Below, one piece after another: positions 42,915 to 52,304 of a stretch of DNA of 64,000 nucleotides. The first letter of the stretch is position 1. Each line of letters opens with the position of its first letter. The stretch is from Halarcobacter sp. (lineage in GTDB: Bacteria > Campylobacterota > Campylobacteria > Campylobacterales > Arcobacteraceae). The position numbers and the translations under genes are program-made. The stretch spans positions 62,001 to 126,000 of the forward strand of contig JAQYVX010000001.1 of NCBI GenBank assembly GCA_030145305.1. The letters run 5' to 3'. The notes under the pieces were generated by a model. That model was not told where the DNA came from. It saw nothing but the letters and a program-made list of their open reading frames with translations, and did no database searches.

Positions 42915-45299
42915 ATGAGTAGCACATTTGATTATGAAAAACTAAAACTTTTTTATATTGGAAAAGAGAAAATTAATGAAAAAGAATCTATTCCTGTAGT
43001 ATATAAAAACAAGTATCTAACTACACATGCAGCAATAATTGGAATGACAGGTAGTGGAAAAACAGGACTTGGTATTTCTTTATTAGAAGAAGCAGCTATT
43101 GATAATATTCCTTCAATTATTATTGATCCAAAAGGTGATATGGGGAATTTACTCCTAAGTTTTCCGGAGCTTAAAGGAAGTGATTTTGAACCTTGGATAG
43201 AAGAACAAGATGCAATAAATAACTCAATGACTAAAGCAGAATTAGCAGAAAAAACTGCAAGACTTTGGGAAAAAGGAATTACTGAAGATTTTCAATCAAA
43301 ACAAAGAATTGGAAAATTAAAAGATAGTGCTGATTTTACAATTTATACCCCAGGAAGTACAGCGGGAGTTCCTGTTTCTATTCTTTCATCTTTTAAAGCT
43401 CCTGCAAAAGAGGTCTTAGAAGATAGCGATATATTAAATCAACTTGTAGTTTCAACTGTTTCTTCTTTATTATCACTTGTTGATATAAAAGATAATTCTT
43501 CTTCAAAAGAGCATATTTTAATCTCCTCTATTTTTATGGAATTTTATACATCAGCTAAAGATTTAAGTCTTGAAGAATTAATCTCATCAATAGTAACTCC
43601 CCCTTTTAAAAAAATTGGCGTATTTGATTTAGAAACTTTTTTTGCACAAGATGAAAGATTAAAGCTTGCACTTAAACTAAATACAATAATTGCAAATCCT
43701 TCTTTTAAATCTTGGATTGAAGGGGAACCTTTAGATATTTCAAATTTATTATATGATGAAAATGGAAAAGCTAGAGTTTCAATCTTTTCTATTTCTCATT
43801 TAAATGATTCCCAAAGAATGTTTTTCGTTTCACTTTTATTAAATCAAATGCTTTCTTGGATGAGAAGACAAGAAGGAACATCTTCTCTTAAAGCCCTACT
43901 TTATATGGATGAGATTTTTGGATACTTTCCACCTTCTAAAAACCCACCTTCTAAACAACCAATGCTGACATTGTTAAAACAAGCAAGATCTTTTGGCGTG
44001 GGAGTTATTTTATCGACTCAAAATCCAGTTGATTTAGATTACAAAGGTTTATCAAATATTGGAACCTGGTTTATAGGAAGATTACAAACAAAGCAAGATA
44101 AAGAAAAAGTAATTGATGGACTAGCAAGTAGTGGAAATGTAAAATTTGATAAAAAACAACTTTTAAATATGCTTTCAAATTTAGATAAAAGAAATTTTAT
44201 TATGAAAAATATCCATGAAGATGAAATAAAAGTATTTCAAACTAGATGGGTTTTATCTTATCTAAAAGGCCCTATTTCTAAAGATGATATAAAAAGACTT
44301 ATGGCTCAAAAGATTAAAAAAGCATTAAATATTTTGCAAGAAAAGAGATCTACTTCTTTAGAAAAAGAAAAAAATTATTCAAATAAGAATTCAAACAATT
44401 CTTCATCTAAACCAATTTTACCAAATGATTTAAAAGAAGTTTTTAACTATTTTTCACAACAAGACTCATATCAAATGCAGCCATATTTATTAACTGAATG
44501 TGAATTAAATTTTTATAATGCAGCTAAGAATATAGATCTAAAACAACATATTATAGAAAAAATATATTTAGATGAAACAGATTCAAATATAAATTGGGAA
44601 GATAAAGAAGTTTTAGAAAATTTTAACTTCTCAAGAAATGAAAAATCCAACTCTAATTATTATAATATTCCAGTATTTTTACAAAATGCCAGAAAATTAA
44701 AATCAATACAAAGAGAGTTTACAAATAAAATTTATCAAAACAATAAATTAACTCTATATAAAAATACGGATTTAAAACTAATATCAAAACAAGAAGAAAA
44801 TTTAATTGATTTTAGAATTAGAATTCAAGATAGATTAAATGAAGCGATTGATGAAAATATAGAAAACTTACAAAAAAAATATGAAAAAGAAGAAAAAAGA
44901 TTAGAAACAAAAGTTGAAAAACTTTATATAAAACTTGAAAAGGAGAAAGACCAAGCAAGTGCACAAACAACAAATACTCTTATTTCAATAGGTACTTCAA
45001 TCTTAGGAGCTTTTTTTGGCAGGTCACTACTTAGTAAAACTAATATAGGTAAAGCAGCAAACGGTATAAAAAATGCTTCAAAAATCTTAAAAGAAAAAAA
45101 AGATGTGAAGTTTGTAGAAGCTAAAATTCAAGAAATATTAGAAGAAATTAATGCTTTACAAAAAAAATTAGAAAATGAAATTGAGAGTATAAATAAAGAG
45201 TATAATATATCAAACTACGAAATAGAAGAAATATATATTAAACCAAGAAGAAAAGATATTTACAATGTAAAAATATCGCTTTTGTGGGAGGAAGCATAA
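42915..45299 (+). CDS. HerA/DUF853-like ATPase
   Basis: This is a 794-residue P-loop ATPase of the HerA/FtsK-like class. Walker A is IIGMTGSGKTGLGISLLEEA, followed by IPSIIIDPKGDMGNLLL. Walker B is KALLYMDEIFGYFPP, then TLLKQARSFGVGVILSTQNP and GLSNIGTWFIGRLQTKQDKE. From about residue 630 there are long coiled coils around a small glycine-rich hydrophobic segment (TLISIGTSILGAFFG), which might anchor it to a membrane. Such proteins translocate or pump DNA. The partner nuclease NurA is not seen here. It is coupled to the HugZ-like gene by TAATG. Confidence 0.8.
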   Translation: MSSTFDYEKLKLFYIGKEKINEKESIPVVYKNKYLTTHAAIIGMTGSGKTGLGISLLEEAAIDNIPSIIIDPKGDMGNLLLSFPELKGSDFEPWIEEQDAINNSMTKAELAEKTARLWEKGITEDFQSKQRIGKLKDSADFTIYTPGSTAGVPVSILSSFKAPAKEVLEDSDILNQLVVSTVSSLLSLVDIKDNSSSKEHILISSIFMEFYTSAKDLSLEELISSIVTPPFKKIGVFDLETFFAQDERLKLALKLNTIIANPSFKSWIEGEPLDISNLLYDENGKARVSIFSISHLNDSQRMFFVSLLLNQMLSWMRRQEGTSSLKALLYMDEIFGYFPPSKNPPSKQPMLTLLKQARSFGVGVILSTQNPVDLDYKGLSNIGTWFIGRLQTKQDKEKVIDGLASSGNVKFDKKQLLNMLSNLDKRNFIMKNIHEDEIKVFQTRWVLSYLKGPISKDDIKRLMAQKIKKALNILQEKRSTSLEKEKNYSNKNSNNSSSKPILPNDLKEVFNYFSQQDSYQMQPYLLTECELNFYNAAKNIDLKQHIIEKIYLDETDSNINWEDKEVLENFNFSRNEKSNSNYYNIPVFLQNARKLKSIQREFTNKIYQNNKLTLYKNTDLKLISKQEENLIDFRIRIQDRLNEAIDENIENLQKKYEKEEKRLETKVEKLYIKLEKEKDQASAQTTNTLISIGTSILGAFFGRSLLSKTNIGKAANGIKNASKILKEKKDVKFVEAKIQEILEEINALQKKLENEIESINKEYNISNYEIEEIYIKPRRKDIYNVKISLLWEEA

Positions 45300-45781
45300 T
45301 GTTATTAGATTATTTAGAAAATTTTAAAAGTGTTGTTTTATCGACAATAGATGAAGACAATGCCCCGTTTACAAGTTACGCACCATTTATAAAAGATGAA
45401 AATAAATATTACGTTTATATAAGTTTAATGGCAAGACATTACAGAAATTTGGATAAAAATCCAAAAGTATCACTATTTTTTATAGAAGATGAAATCTCAT
45501 GTGAAAATATTTTTGGAAGAAAAAGAGTAGTTTTACAATGTGATTCAAAAAAACTTGTAAGAGATGATGATAAATTTGAAAAGCTAATAGAAGTTTTTGA
45601 GAAAAGACATGGTTCAACAATGAAAATGTTAAAATCCATGAAAGATTTTTCTATCTTTGAATTTACTCCATATAAAGGAGAGGCTATCTTTGGATTTGGA
45701 GAAGCTTACGATATTGGTGGGGAAAATACTGATGAACTTATTGAAAGAAAAAATCTTAAAGGGCATGGACATAAGAAATAA
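45299..45781 (+). CDS. HugZ/ChuZ-like haem-binding protein, short form
   Basis: This is a 160-residue split-barrel flavoprotein/haem-oxygenase fold. The motif order matches HugZ/ChuZ: VLSTIDEDNAPFTSYAPF, YYVYISLMARHYRNL, VSLFFIEDE, IFGRKRVVLQC, and AIFGFGEAYDIGG, ending in GHGHKK, where HugZ has its C-terminal haem-contacting histidine. HugZ proteins are about 250 residues; here the N-terminal part is missing. It may degrade or store haem. The ATG overlaps the stop of the HerA-like gene. Confidence 0.75.
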   Translation: MLLDYLENFKSVVLSTIDEDNAPFTSYAPFIKDENKYYVYISLMARHYRNLDKNPKVSLFFIEDEISCENIFGRKRVVLQCDSKKLVRDDDKFEKLIEVFEKRHGSTMKMLKSMKDFSIFEFTPYKGEAIFGFGEAYDIGGENTDELIERKNLKGHGHKK

Positions 45782-45788
45782 AAGAAAA

Positions 45789-45816
45789 AACTAGGAAAGT
45801 TATTCCTAGTTTTTTT
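45789..45816. terminator. bidirectional terminator between hugZ-like and pdxH
   Basis: AACTAGGAA and TTCCTAGTT form a 9-bp stem with an AGTTA loop, flanked by A-run and T-run. It can serve both converging genes. Confidence 0.85.
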
Positions 45817-45828
45817 AGTTTTAAAAGA

Positions 45829-46470
45829 CTAAGGAGCTAGTCTTTCTATCTTCCATGAACTATCTTCTTGTAAGGTATAGACAAATCTATCATGTAATCT
45901 ATTTGTTCCTGCTTGCCAAAATTCGATTACTTCTGGTTTTATAGTATATCCACCCCAAAAATCAGGAAAAGGAATTTCTCCTTTTATAAATTTATTTTTT
46001 ATTTCATCAAATTTAGCTTCTAATAAAGAACGTGAAGTTACTATTTCACTTTGATGAGAAACCCAGGCACCAAGTTGGCTACCTTTTGGACGTGATAAAA
46101 AATATTTCAAAGACTCTTTTGTTGATATTTTTTGAATTGTTCCTTCTATTTTAACTTGTCTATCCAAATCAAGCCAAGGAAATAAAACTGCTACTTTAGG
46201 GTTTTCTTCAATATCTTTTGCTTTTTTACTTTTATAATTTGAAAAAAATACAAAACCCTTTTCATCAAATATTTTTAGTAAAACAGTTCTAACACTAGGC
46301 ATCATATTTTTTCCTGTTGTAGCTAAAACCATTGCATTAGGTTCTCTTAATTGTGCATTTATTGCTTGATTAAACCATAATTCAAATTGTTTAAGTGGAT
46401 TATCATCTAAATCATCTTTGTCTAAACCCTTGTCCATATACTCTTTTCTCATTTGCGTAATATCAATCAT
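45829..46470 (-). CDS. pdxH: pyridoxamine 5'-phosphate oxidase
   Basis: This FMN enzyme oxidises pyridoxine or pyridoxamine phosphate to pyridoxal phosphate. Typical stretches are LREPNAMVLATTGKNMMPSV, RTVLLKIFDEKGFVFFSNY, SRPKGSQLGAWVSHQS, PFPDFWGGYTIKPEVIEFWQ and RLHDRFVYT, with the C-terminal RLAP. The length of 213 is normal. Confidence 0.96.
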   Translation of the reverse strand: MIDITQMRKEYMDKGLDKDDLDDNPLKQFELWFNQAINAQLREPNAMVLATTGKNMMPSVRTVLLKIFDEKGFVFFSNYKSKKAKDIEENPKVAVLFPWLDLDRQVKIEGTIQKISTKESLKYFLSRPKGSQLGAWVSHQSEIVTSRSLLEAKFDEIKNKFIKGEIPFPDFWGGYTIKPEVIEFWQAGTNRLHDRFVYTLQEDSSWKIERLAP

Positions 46471-46540
46471 TTGAAATTCCTATAAAATATTTGTATTATA
46501 ATTCTTATTTTACTATAATCTTTTCAAAAAGATATTAAAA

Positions 46541-47170
46541 GTGATACAAAGAAATACCTGCTATAACTGTTATAGACCAAAAGATTCGTGCATGTGTGAA
46601 TATATAAACCCCATTGATACAAAGACAAAATTTGTAATTTTAATGCATCCAAAAGAGTATAGAAAAACTAAAAATGGAACTGGCCACTTTACAAATAAAT
46701 CTCTGAATAATTCAGAAATTTACATTGGTATTGATTTTACAAAGCATAAGAAAATAAATCAACTTTTAGATAATAAAAATAATGAATGTTTTATTTTATA
46801 TCCAGGAAATGAAAGCATAAAATTAAATTCTCAAAAACTACAAACAAATAAAAATATTGTACTTTTTATTATAGATTCAACCTGGGCTTGTTCTAAAAAA
46901 ATGTTAAGAGTTAGTGAAAATTTAAAAAATTTAAAAAAAGTTAGCTTTGAAAGTGATAGACTCTCTAATTTTAGAATAAAAGCTCAACCTAAAGATTATT
47001 GTTTATCAACAATTGAATCAACTCAATTTATCTTAGAATTACTAAATAATCAAAATATAGAAAATATAGATGAAAAAAGTCTAAATGATTTTACAAGACC
47101 TTTTAATAAAATGGTTGAGTACCAAATTAATTGTATAGAAAAAACAAAAGACATGAGATATAAAGAGTAG
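46541..47170 (+). CDS. tapT: DTW-domain tRNA-uridine aminocarboxypropyltransferase
   Basis: The enzyme adds a 3-amino-3-carboxypropyl group from SAM to uridine in tRNA. The N-terminal CYNCYRPKDSCMCEYI zinc-type cysteines, the KEYRKTKNGTGHF segment and the catalytic DSTW motif (FIIDSTWACSKKML) are present. The length of 209 is normal. The start is GTG 21 bases after a TATAAT (46514-46519), with only a weak ribosome-binding site. Confidence 0.87.
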   Translation: MIQRNTCYNCYRPKDSCMCEYINPIDTKTKFVILMHPKEYRKTKNGTGHFTNKSLNNSEIYIGIDFTKHKKINQLLDNKNNECFILYPGNESIKLNSQKLQTNKNIVLFIIDSTWACSKKMLRVSENLKNLKKVSFESDRLSNFRIKAQPKDYCLSTIESTQFILELLNNQNIENIDEKSLNDFTRPFNKMVEYQINCIEKTKDMRYKE

Positions 47171-47200
47171 GATTTATAATAAATCCCTATAAATAAATTC

Positions 47201-47857
47201 TTACTCTTTAATATCTAAGCTTTCAGCTTCTTTTTGTACATCAGTTTTTAGAAGCTCCGCGATTTTGGCATCAACTATTTCTAAGGTCCTTTTTTGTGTC
47301 TCATAAGAAATCTCAGGAAGATTTCCACCCCACATTTTCTCAGCTTGATTGAAACCTTGGACTATCCCTTCTCTAGCTCCTTGTAACGCCTCGATATTAT
47401 CCCCAGCCATATCCATCACAAAAGAACTAACTCTTGAAGGGGTTTGAGTAATCCCAAAAAACCCTTCTTCTGATACTAAGTTTTTTGCTTCATTTACTGA
47501 AAGTTCAGTTAAGGCTTTGCCTTCATATCCAATTGACTTTAAACTAAATCCCCCATCAAGTTCTTTTCCTGATAAAAAGTCATACATTTCAGGATTATTA
47601 ATAATACCATTTAATAAGTTTTGTGCTGAAGCATTATTTTGAGATAATTCCGTACTTTTAATATTTAAAAATACTTTTATACTCTCCATTGAAATTGAAA
47701 CATTAACAGCAGAATGATGAATCTTGCTATTAAGATTTTCAGAATTATGAATTTCACTTTTTTGTGAAGATTCTACTTTAGAATTAGCATTAACAATATT
47801 TTTATTGTATGCCTCATTTGTATTTGAGTAAACAGTATTTAAATTTAAATTTTCCAT
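47201..47857 (-). CDS. hypothetical protein, 218 aa
   Basis: I do not recognise a named family. The first 60 residues are Asn/Ser-rich and low in complexity. The rest is helical, with a conserved-looking C-terminal part (FGITQTPSRVSSFVMDMAGD; ALQGAREGIVQGFNQAEKMW; LPEISYETQKRTLEIVDAKI). There is no signal peptide or cysteine. In build it resembles the 130-residue protein at 41148: a disordered N-terminus and a short ordered C-terminus. It has a GGAG ribosome-binding site and stands alone. Confidence 0.65.
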   Translation of the reverse strand: MENLNLNTVYSNTNEAYNKNIVNANSKVESSQKSEIHNSENLNSKIHHSAVNVSISMESIKVFLNIKSTELSQNNASAQNLLNGIINNPEMYDFLSGKELDGGFSLKSIGYEGKALTELSVNEAKNLVSEEGFFGITQTPSRVSSFVMDMAGDNIEALQGAREGIVQGFNQAEKMWGGNLPEISYETQKRTLEIVDAKIAELLKTDVQKEAESLDIKE

Positions 47858-48003
47858 TTTTAACTCCTTTTCATAAGTAACATTTCATCTTATTATTACA
47901 ATTCTTAATTTTAGTTTAAATTAATTATTTTTTCTATTTTCTTTTCAAAGGGTTTTTATTAGTTAAATTTCACTATAATTCAAAAAAAGCGCTAGGTTAT
48001 AAA

Positions 48004-49836
48004 ATGAAATTTATAAATATTTTTATTGGAATAATAATTACATATAATCTTACAAATGCTTCAATAACGGTAGTTGAAGAAAATATTTTTAAAGAAAATA
48101 ATGAGATTCATTTTATTATTAAAGAGAATTTTTTCTTTAATCAAAGTAAAAAATCTCTAATAAAATTGCTAAATTCTAAAAAAAATCCAAGTACCATAAA
48201 TAAAAATTTAATAAAAAAATATTATAAAAATCACAAATATATCCCTTTTTGGGTTAATTCAGATGGCATAAAACAACTTGCTTTTGAATTATTAATAAAT
48301 ATAAAAGATGATTCTATTTTAGGACCATTTTCAGAAAAAATTTTTAATCTGGATAAAATATACTTACAAATAGAAAAAGTTAATACTTTTAATAATATTG
48401 ATGAATTAATATATCTTGATATAATGCTAACAAGTACCTACCATCAATATATGAAATATCTTTCAAAAGGATTTATTGATTGGGAAGAATTCCAAAAAGA
48501 GTTAAAAGAACTTGATGAAAAAAAAGAAATAACTGCAAATTGGAAGAAATATGATGTAAGAAAAAACATTAGAAGACTTCTTTATAAAGCCGTTGAGAAA
48601 AATGATATTTTAGTAGCAATAAAAGAAGTAAATTATACTTTTCCCAAAGCGGAAGAATTGTCAAAAAAAATAAAAGAATATATGGAAACTGCGATTAATG
48701 GAGGATATACCAAAATTCCTTCAGTAGAAAAATCTTTAAAAAAGGGAAATTATTATCCTCAAATTGTACATTTAAGACAAAGACTTTTTCAAAGTAAAGA
48801 TTTAGAAGCTATTGAGTGTATTGAGGAAAATACTGAAGACATAAGCAAATATACAAATGAAATTCTAACAGAAAATATAATAGAGGAATCAAATGTAGCT
48901 GAAAAAAACTGCTTAGAATTATATGATGAAAATGTATTTAATGCTGTAAAATCATTTCAAAAAAATCATGGCTTAGTTGAAGATGGAATTATTGGAAGAA
49001 ATACAATTAAAAGATTAAATATTCCAATAGAGAAAAAAATCAAAAAAATGAGAATAAATCTAGAAAGAATGAGATGGATGCCAAGATCTTTGGGAAAAAA
49101 ACATTTGATAGTCAATATTCCTGATTACAAATTAAAAATGTACAATAATGGCGAAGTAAAATTAAACATGGATGTAGTTGTAGGAGAATATAAAAATCCT
49201 ACTCCTATTTTTAGCCATAAAATGAACTCTATTGTATTAAATCCTTATTGGAGAATTCCTCAAAGTATTGTTAAAAAAGAACTTATTCCTAAACTTGTTG
49301 AAGATCCAAGTTATCTTATAAAAAATGATATAAGAGTTTTTGAAAACTGGGATCATGAATCTCTGCAGTTTGATACTTCAAGTGTTGATTGGAGTATGTA
49401 TTTAAATAATGATTTAATTGGAACCTCAAAAGTTGCAGCAATGAGATTTATACAAATACCTGGAAATAAAAATCCTCTTGGAAAAATGAAGTTTATGTTT
49501 CCAAATAGATATTCTGTATATTTGCATGATACACCTTATAAATACCTATTTAAAAACAAGAGAAGAGCTTATTCTCATGGCTGTATAAGATTATCAAGAC
49601 CTAATGATCTTTTAAAAACAATAATGCAAGAAGATAGTAATCTTAGTTATAAAAAAGCTGAAGAAATTTTATTAAATATTGAAAGAACAGACTTAGATTT
49701 AAGTAAAAAGATTCCTGTTCATATTATATATTTAACATCTTGGATTGATGAAGAGGGGAAAATCCAATTTAGAGATGATATATACAACTATGATAGAATG
49801 CAAGAGAAAATTCTATACAGTAAAGCTACTTATTAA
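48004..49836 (+). CDS. L,D-transpeptidase, YcbB-like
   Basis: This periplasmic enzyme forms 3-3 cross-links in peptidoglycan. A signal peptide (1-20) precedes a scaffold domain. A peptidoglycan-binding segment follows (NAVKSFQKNHGLVEDGIIGR), then the YkuD catalytic domain (KKHLIVNIPDYKLKMYNNGE; LNPYWRIPQSIVKKELIP). The active site is YSHGCIRLSRP (Cys about 527). The length of 610 is like YcbB/LdtD. A TATAAT lies at 47974-47979. Confidence 0.93.
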   Translation: MKFINIFIGIIITYNLTNASITVVEENIFKENNEIHFIIKENFFFNQSKKSLIKLLNSKKNPSTINKNLIKKYYKNHKYIPFWVNSDGIKQLAFELLINIKDDSILGPFSEKIFNLDKIYLQIEKVNTFNNIDELIYLDIMLTSTYHQYMKYLSKGFIDWEEFQKELKELDEKKEITANWKKYDVRKNIRRLLYKAVEKNDILVAIKEVNYTFPKAEELSKKIKEYMETAINGGYTKIPSVEKSLKKGNYYPQIVHLRQRLFQSKDLEAIECIEENTEDISKYTNEILTENIIEESNVAEKNCLELYDENVFNAVKSFQKNHGLVEDGIIGRNTIKRLNIPIEKKIKKMRINLERMRWMPRSLGKKHLIVNIPDYKLKMYNNGEVKLNMDVVVGEYKNPTPIFSHKMNSIVLNPYWRIPQSIVKKELIPKLVEDPSYLIKNDIRVFENWDHESLQFDTSSVDWSMYLNNDLIGTSKVAAMRFIQIPGNKNPLGKMKFMFPNRYSVYLHDTPYKYLFKNKRRAYSHGCIRLSRPNDLLKTIMQEDSNLSYKKAEEILLNIERTDLDLSKKIPVHIIYLTSWIDEEGKIQFRDDIYNYDRMQEKILYSKATY

Positions 49837-50953
49837 AAGAAAAACTTTTCAAATTTTGTTTTAATTCTTTTAATTCATCTTTAGCTATAAAATATTTATC
49901 TTCTAATAAGTATTTTACAAATCTAACTTCTGCATTTGTAAAACCATCTAATTCTTTATCTTTTATTGAAGTTTCTTTTGAAGTAACTCTAACACGTCTT
50001 AATTTACCATTTTTATTTTTTACATAAAAAACTATGTCAAAATCTTTTGTATTAATTTTTTCAATAGTCACAAAAACTCTTTCAATTGCATCTGTATAAG
50101 AAGGAACTATTTCAGTAAAATCATTATTGTTATAAAAACCTATATATAATTTTGAAAAAATATCAAAATATAAAGATAATTTTTTTGTTTTAAAGAAATC
50201 TAAATTTATTTTGAGATTCTCTTTATCTCTACATTTTTTAAATATCCATTCTAAAGTTTGAAAATATATAAATTTATTGTGTTTAACTGTGCAAGCTTCT
50301 ATATACTTTTTATCTTTATATTTTGTTATTAAATTAGTTTTCTTTTTATTGAATACAAGTTCTTTTATAAGAGTATTATCTGTTAAATCTTTTGTAATCC
50401 ATATAGTACAGTAGCTTGGGAATCTTTTTAAACCCATTGTTCCTTCTGTTAGGACAATTAAAGCTCTGATGTGAAGATTGGGAAAGAGTACTTTTAATAA
50501 AGCATGTTTTTTATCAAGTCTTTTATTTAAACTCACAGTTTTTTTAGAAGTAGACATTTCTACAAAATATAAAGCATCATTAGTAAAAAAAAGTGCATCA
50601 AATTCACTTATATCTTTATAATTTGATTTATAAACTATTTGCAAACTTCTATCAATCATAAGTCCTGTTTTATAAAACCTGTCAACTCTTTTTTGATGAG
50701 GCCCTTTTAATATAAAACTTGTAATAAACTCATCATCTTTTGCATAATCTAAAAGTAATTCATATATGATATTTTCATATATTTCACCTTTAAAGCTATT
50801 ATATGTTGCAATATTTTCTAATGCTAATTCGTCAACTGTTGATTTTAGAAGTGGTTTTACATTTCTTGTATCATACTTATAATAAGAAAGATAATCTCTA
50901 ATTCTTGTAGTATCTAAATTTTTTATTTCATTTGTTATTTTTAATTGTTGCAC
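49826..50953 (-). CDS. hypothetical protein with possible PD-(D/E)XK-like core
   Basis: This is a 375-residue soluble protein that I do not recognise as a named family. Around residues 50-170 the pattern is GEIYENIIYELLLDYA, then EFDALFFTNDALYFVEMSTS, a basic helix KKTVSLNKRLDKKHALL and IRALIVLTEG. This order of helix-E, hairpin D...VE-x-S/T and a strand recalls PD-(D/E)XK nucleases of the DUF1887 kind, but the catalytic lysine is shifted or lost. The C-terminal 100 residues are lysine-rich. It overlaps the convergent transpeptidase gene by 11 bases. Confidence 0.7.
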   Translation of the reverse strand: MQQLKITNEIKNLDTTRIRDYLSYYKYDTRNVKPLLKSTVDELALENIATYNSFKGEIYENIIYELLLDYAKDDEFITSFILKGPHQKRVDRFYKTGLMIDRSLQIVYKSNYKDISEFDALFFTNDALYFVEMSTSKKTVSLNKRLDKKHALLKVLFPNLHIRALIVLTEGTMGLKRFPSYCTIWITKDLTDNTLIKELVFNKKKTNLITKYKDKKYIEACTVKHNKFIYFQTLEWIFKKCRDKENLKINLDFFKTKKLSLYFDIFSKLYIGFYNNNDFTEIVPSYTDAIERVFVTIEKINTKDFDIVFYVKNKNGKLRRVRVTSKETSIKDKELDGFTNAEVRFVKYLLEDKYFIAKDELKELKQNLKSFSFNK

Positions 50954-51064
50954 TTATAAAACTTTCTACCTATCCCTAAATTGGAGCGATTATATCTAAA
51001 GAAGCATTTTTTGTAAAGTAAAATTCAAGCAAATAAACATATAATATGTATAAAAAAGATATTT

Positions 51065-51595
51065 ATGAAAAAACTCTACCTATGTATTTTCATTATTTTT
51101 AGTTTTTATTTTGCTGGATGTAGTGTTAAATATCAAAACATAAATTTAGAAAAAAAAGTTGATTTTGATAAAAATATGACAATGCTATCTAAAAAAATTG
51201 AAAGTTTATCAGAAAAGATAGATAAAGAAGAGGCAAAAAGAGTTTCTTATGAAGCTATTATTTATTCAAAATATTTAGCAAATAAATATGAAATAGTAAA
51301 ACCAGTACTTTTTCATAATACACTTATAAATTTAGATTTGAAAGAAAAAGGTTATTGTTATCATTATGCAAATGATTTGTTAAGTTATTTAAAAGAGAAA
51401 GGGTTTAAAAGTTTTTATTTTATTAAAGCAGTATCAAATAAAGGTGAATATTTTGAGCATACGAGTCTTGTACTAACAAGAGATGATATAACTTTTGAAA
51501 ATAGTATAGTTTTAGATGCCTGGAGAAATGCAGGAGAACTTTTTTTTTCAAAAGTAAAAAATGATAAAAGATATAAATGGGAGAAGAACAATTGA
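51065..51595 (+). CDS. lipoprotein with possible Cys-His-Asp catalytic triad
   Basis: A type II signal peptide ends in the lipobox FAGC (Cys about 19). A helical linker is followed by a compact domain with KGYCYHYANDLLSYL, EYFEHTSLVL and SIVLDAWRNAG. The spacing Cys ... His ... Asp and the LDAWR end are those of transglutaminase-like or papain-like enzymes, which often cut or form peptide bonds in the cell wall. A TATAAT lies at 51040-51045. It overlaps the SDR gene. Confidence 0.7.
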   Translation: MKKLYLCIFIIFSFYFAGCSVKYQNINLEKKVDFDKNMTMLSKKIESLSEKIDKEEAKRVSYEAIIYSKYLANKYEIVKPVLFHNTLINLDLKEKGYCYHYANDLLSYLKEKGFKSFYFIKAVSNKGEYFEHTSLVLTRDDITFENSIVLDAWRNAGELFFSKVKNDKRYKWEKNN

Positions 51596-52281
51596 GTAAA
51601 AATATATTAATAACTGGATGTAGTTCAGGATTAGGATTGGCCCTTTCAAACCTTTATTTAGAGAATGAATTTACAGTTTTTGGAATCAGTAGAAATAAAC
51701 CAAAAATAGAAAATAAAAATTTTCATTTTAAACATTTTGACCTTTCAAAAGTAGAAAATATTCAAAAAGAACTCACTCCTTTCATCGACAAAATAGAGGA
51801 AATTGAAACTGTTTATTTAAATGCAGGAGCTTTAGGCGATATAAAAGAGATGGCGAATCTCTCAATTGATGAGATTAAAGATGTTTTAGATGTAAATGTT
51901 TTTGCAAATAAAGAGCTTTTAGATATTTTAGCAAAATCAAAAGTTAAAAATATCATAGCTTTATCTTCAGGTGCTGCTGTAAAAGGTTCAAAAGGTTGGG
52001 GAGCTTACTCTTTGTCTAAAGCTTCACTAAATATGTTGATAAATCTATATTCCAATGAAATGCTAAATACTAAACTTTTAGCAGTAGCTCCTGGCGTTAT
52101 AGAAACACCAATGACAGATATAATAAGATTTGAAGTTGATGATAAAATTTTTACTTCTGCAAAGATTTTAAAAAAGGGAGAGATTCAACGAGCTCACGAC
52201 GCGGCAAGTAGATTGGATGAAGTAGTAAAAAGAATTGATGAATTTGAAAGTGGTTCTTTTATTGATGTAAGAAAAATCTAA
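51592..52281 (+). CDS. short-chain dehydrogenase/reductase
   Basis: This is a classical SDR of about 230 residues. The cofactor loop is ITGCSSGLGLAL (TGxxxGxG), NAG is in VYLNAGALGD, and the catalytic set is Ser in IALSSGAA plus YSLSK (YxxxK), followed by VAPGVIETPM. The substrate is unknown. I place the start at the TTG in a TTGA overlap with the lipoprotein stop, since GGAGAAG lies six bases before it. An ATG 15 bases upstream is possible. Confidence 0.9.
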   Translation: MSKNILITGCSSGLGLALSNLYLENEFTVFGISRNKPKIENKNFHFKHFDLSKVENIQKELTPFIDKIEEIETVYLNAGALGDIKEMANLSIDEIKDVLDVNVFANKELLDILAKSKVKNIIALSSGAAVKGSKGWGAYSLSKASLNMLINLYSNEMLNTKLLAVAPGVIETPMTDIIRFEVDDKIFTSAKILKKGEIQRAHDAASRLDEVVKRIDEFESGSFIDVRKI

Positions 52282-52304
52282 AAAGAGCTAAACTCTTTTT
52301 AGAT
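52276..52304. terminator. bidirectional terminator
   Basis: ATCTAAAAAGAG and CTCTTTTTAGAT form a perfect 12-bp stem around CTAAA. It overlaps the stop codons of both converging genes, the SDR and the MFS carrier. Confidence 0.8.

Noticed and set aside
47170-47186. GGATTTA/TAAATCC hairpin after tapT as terminator
   Set aside because: The stem is short with a three-base loop and is not followed by a T-run.
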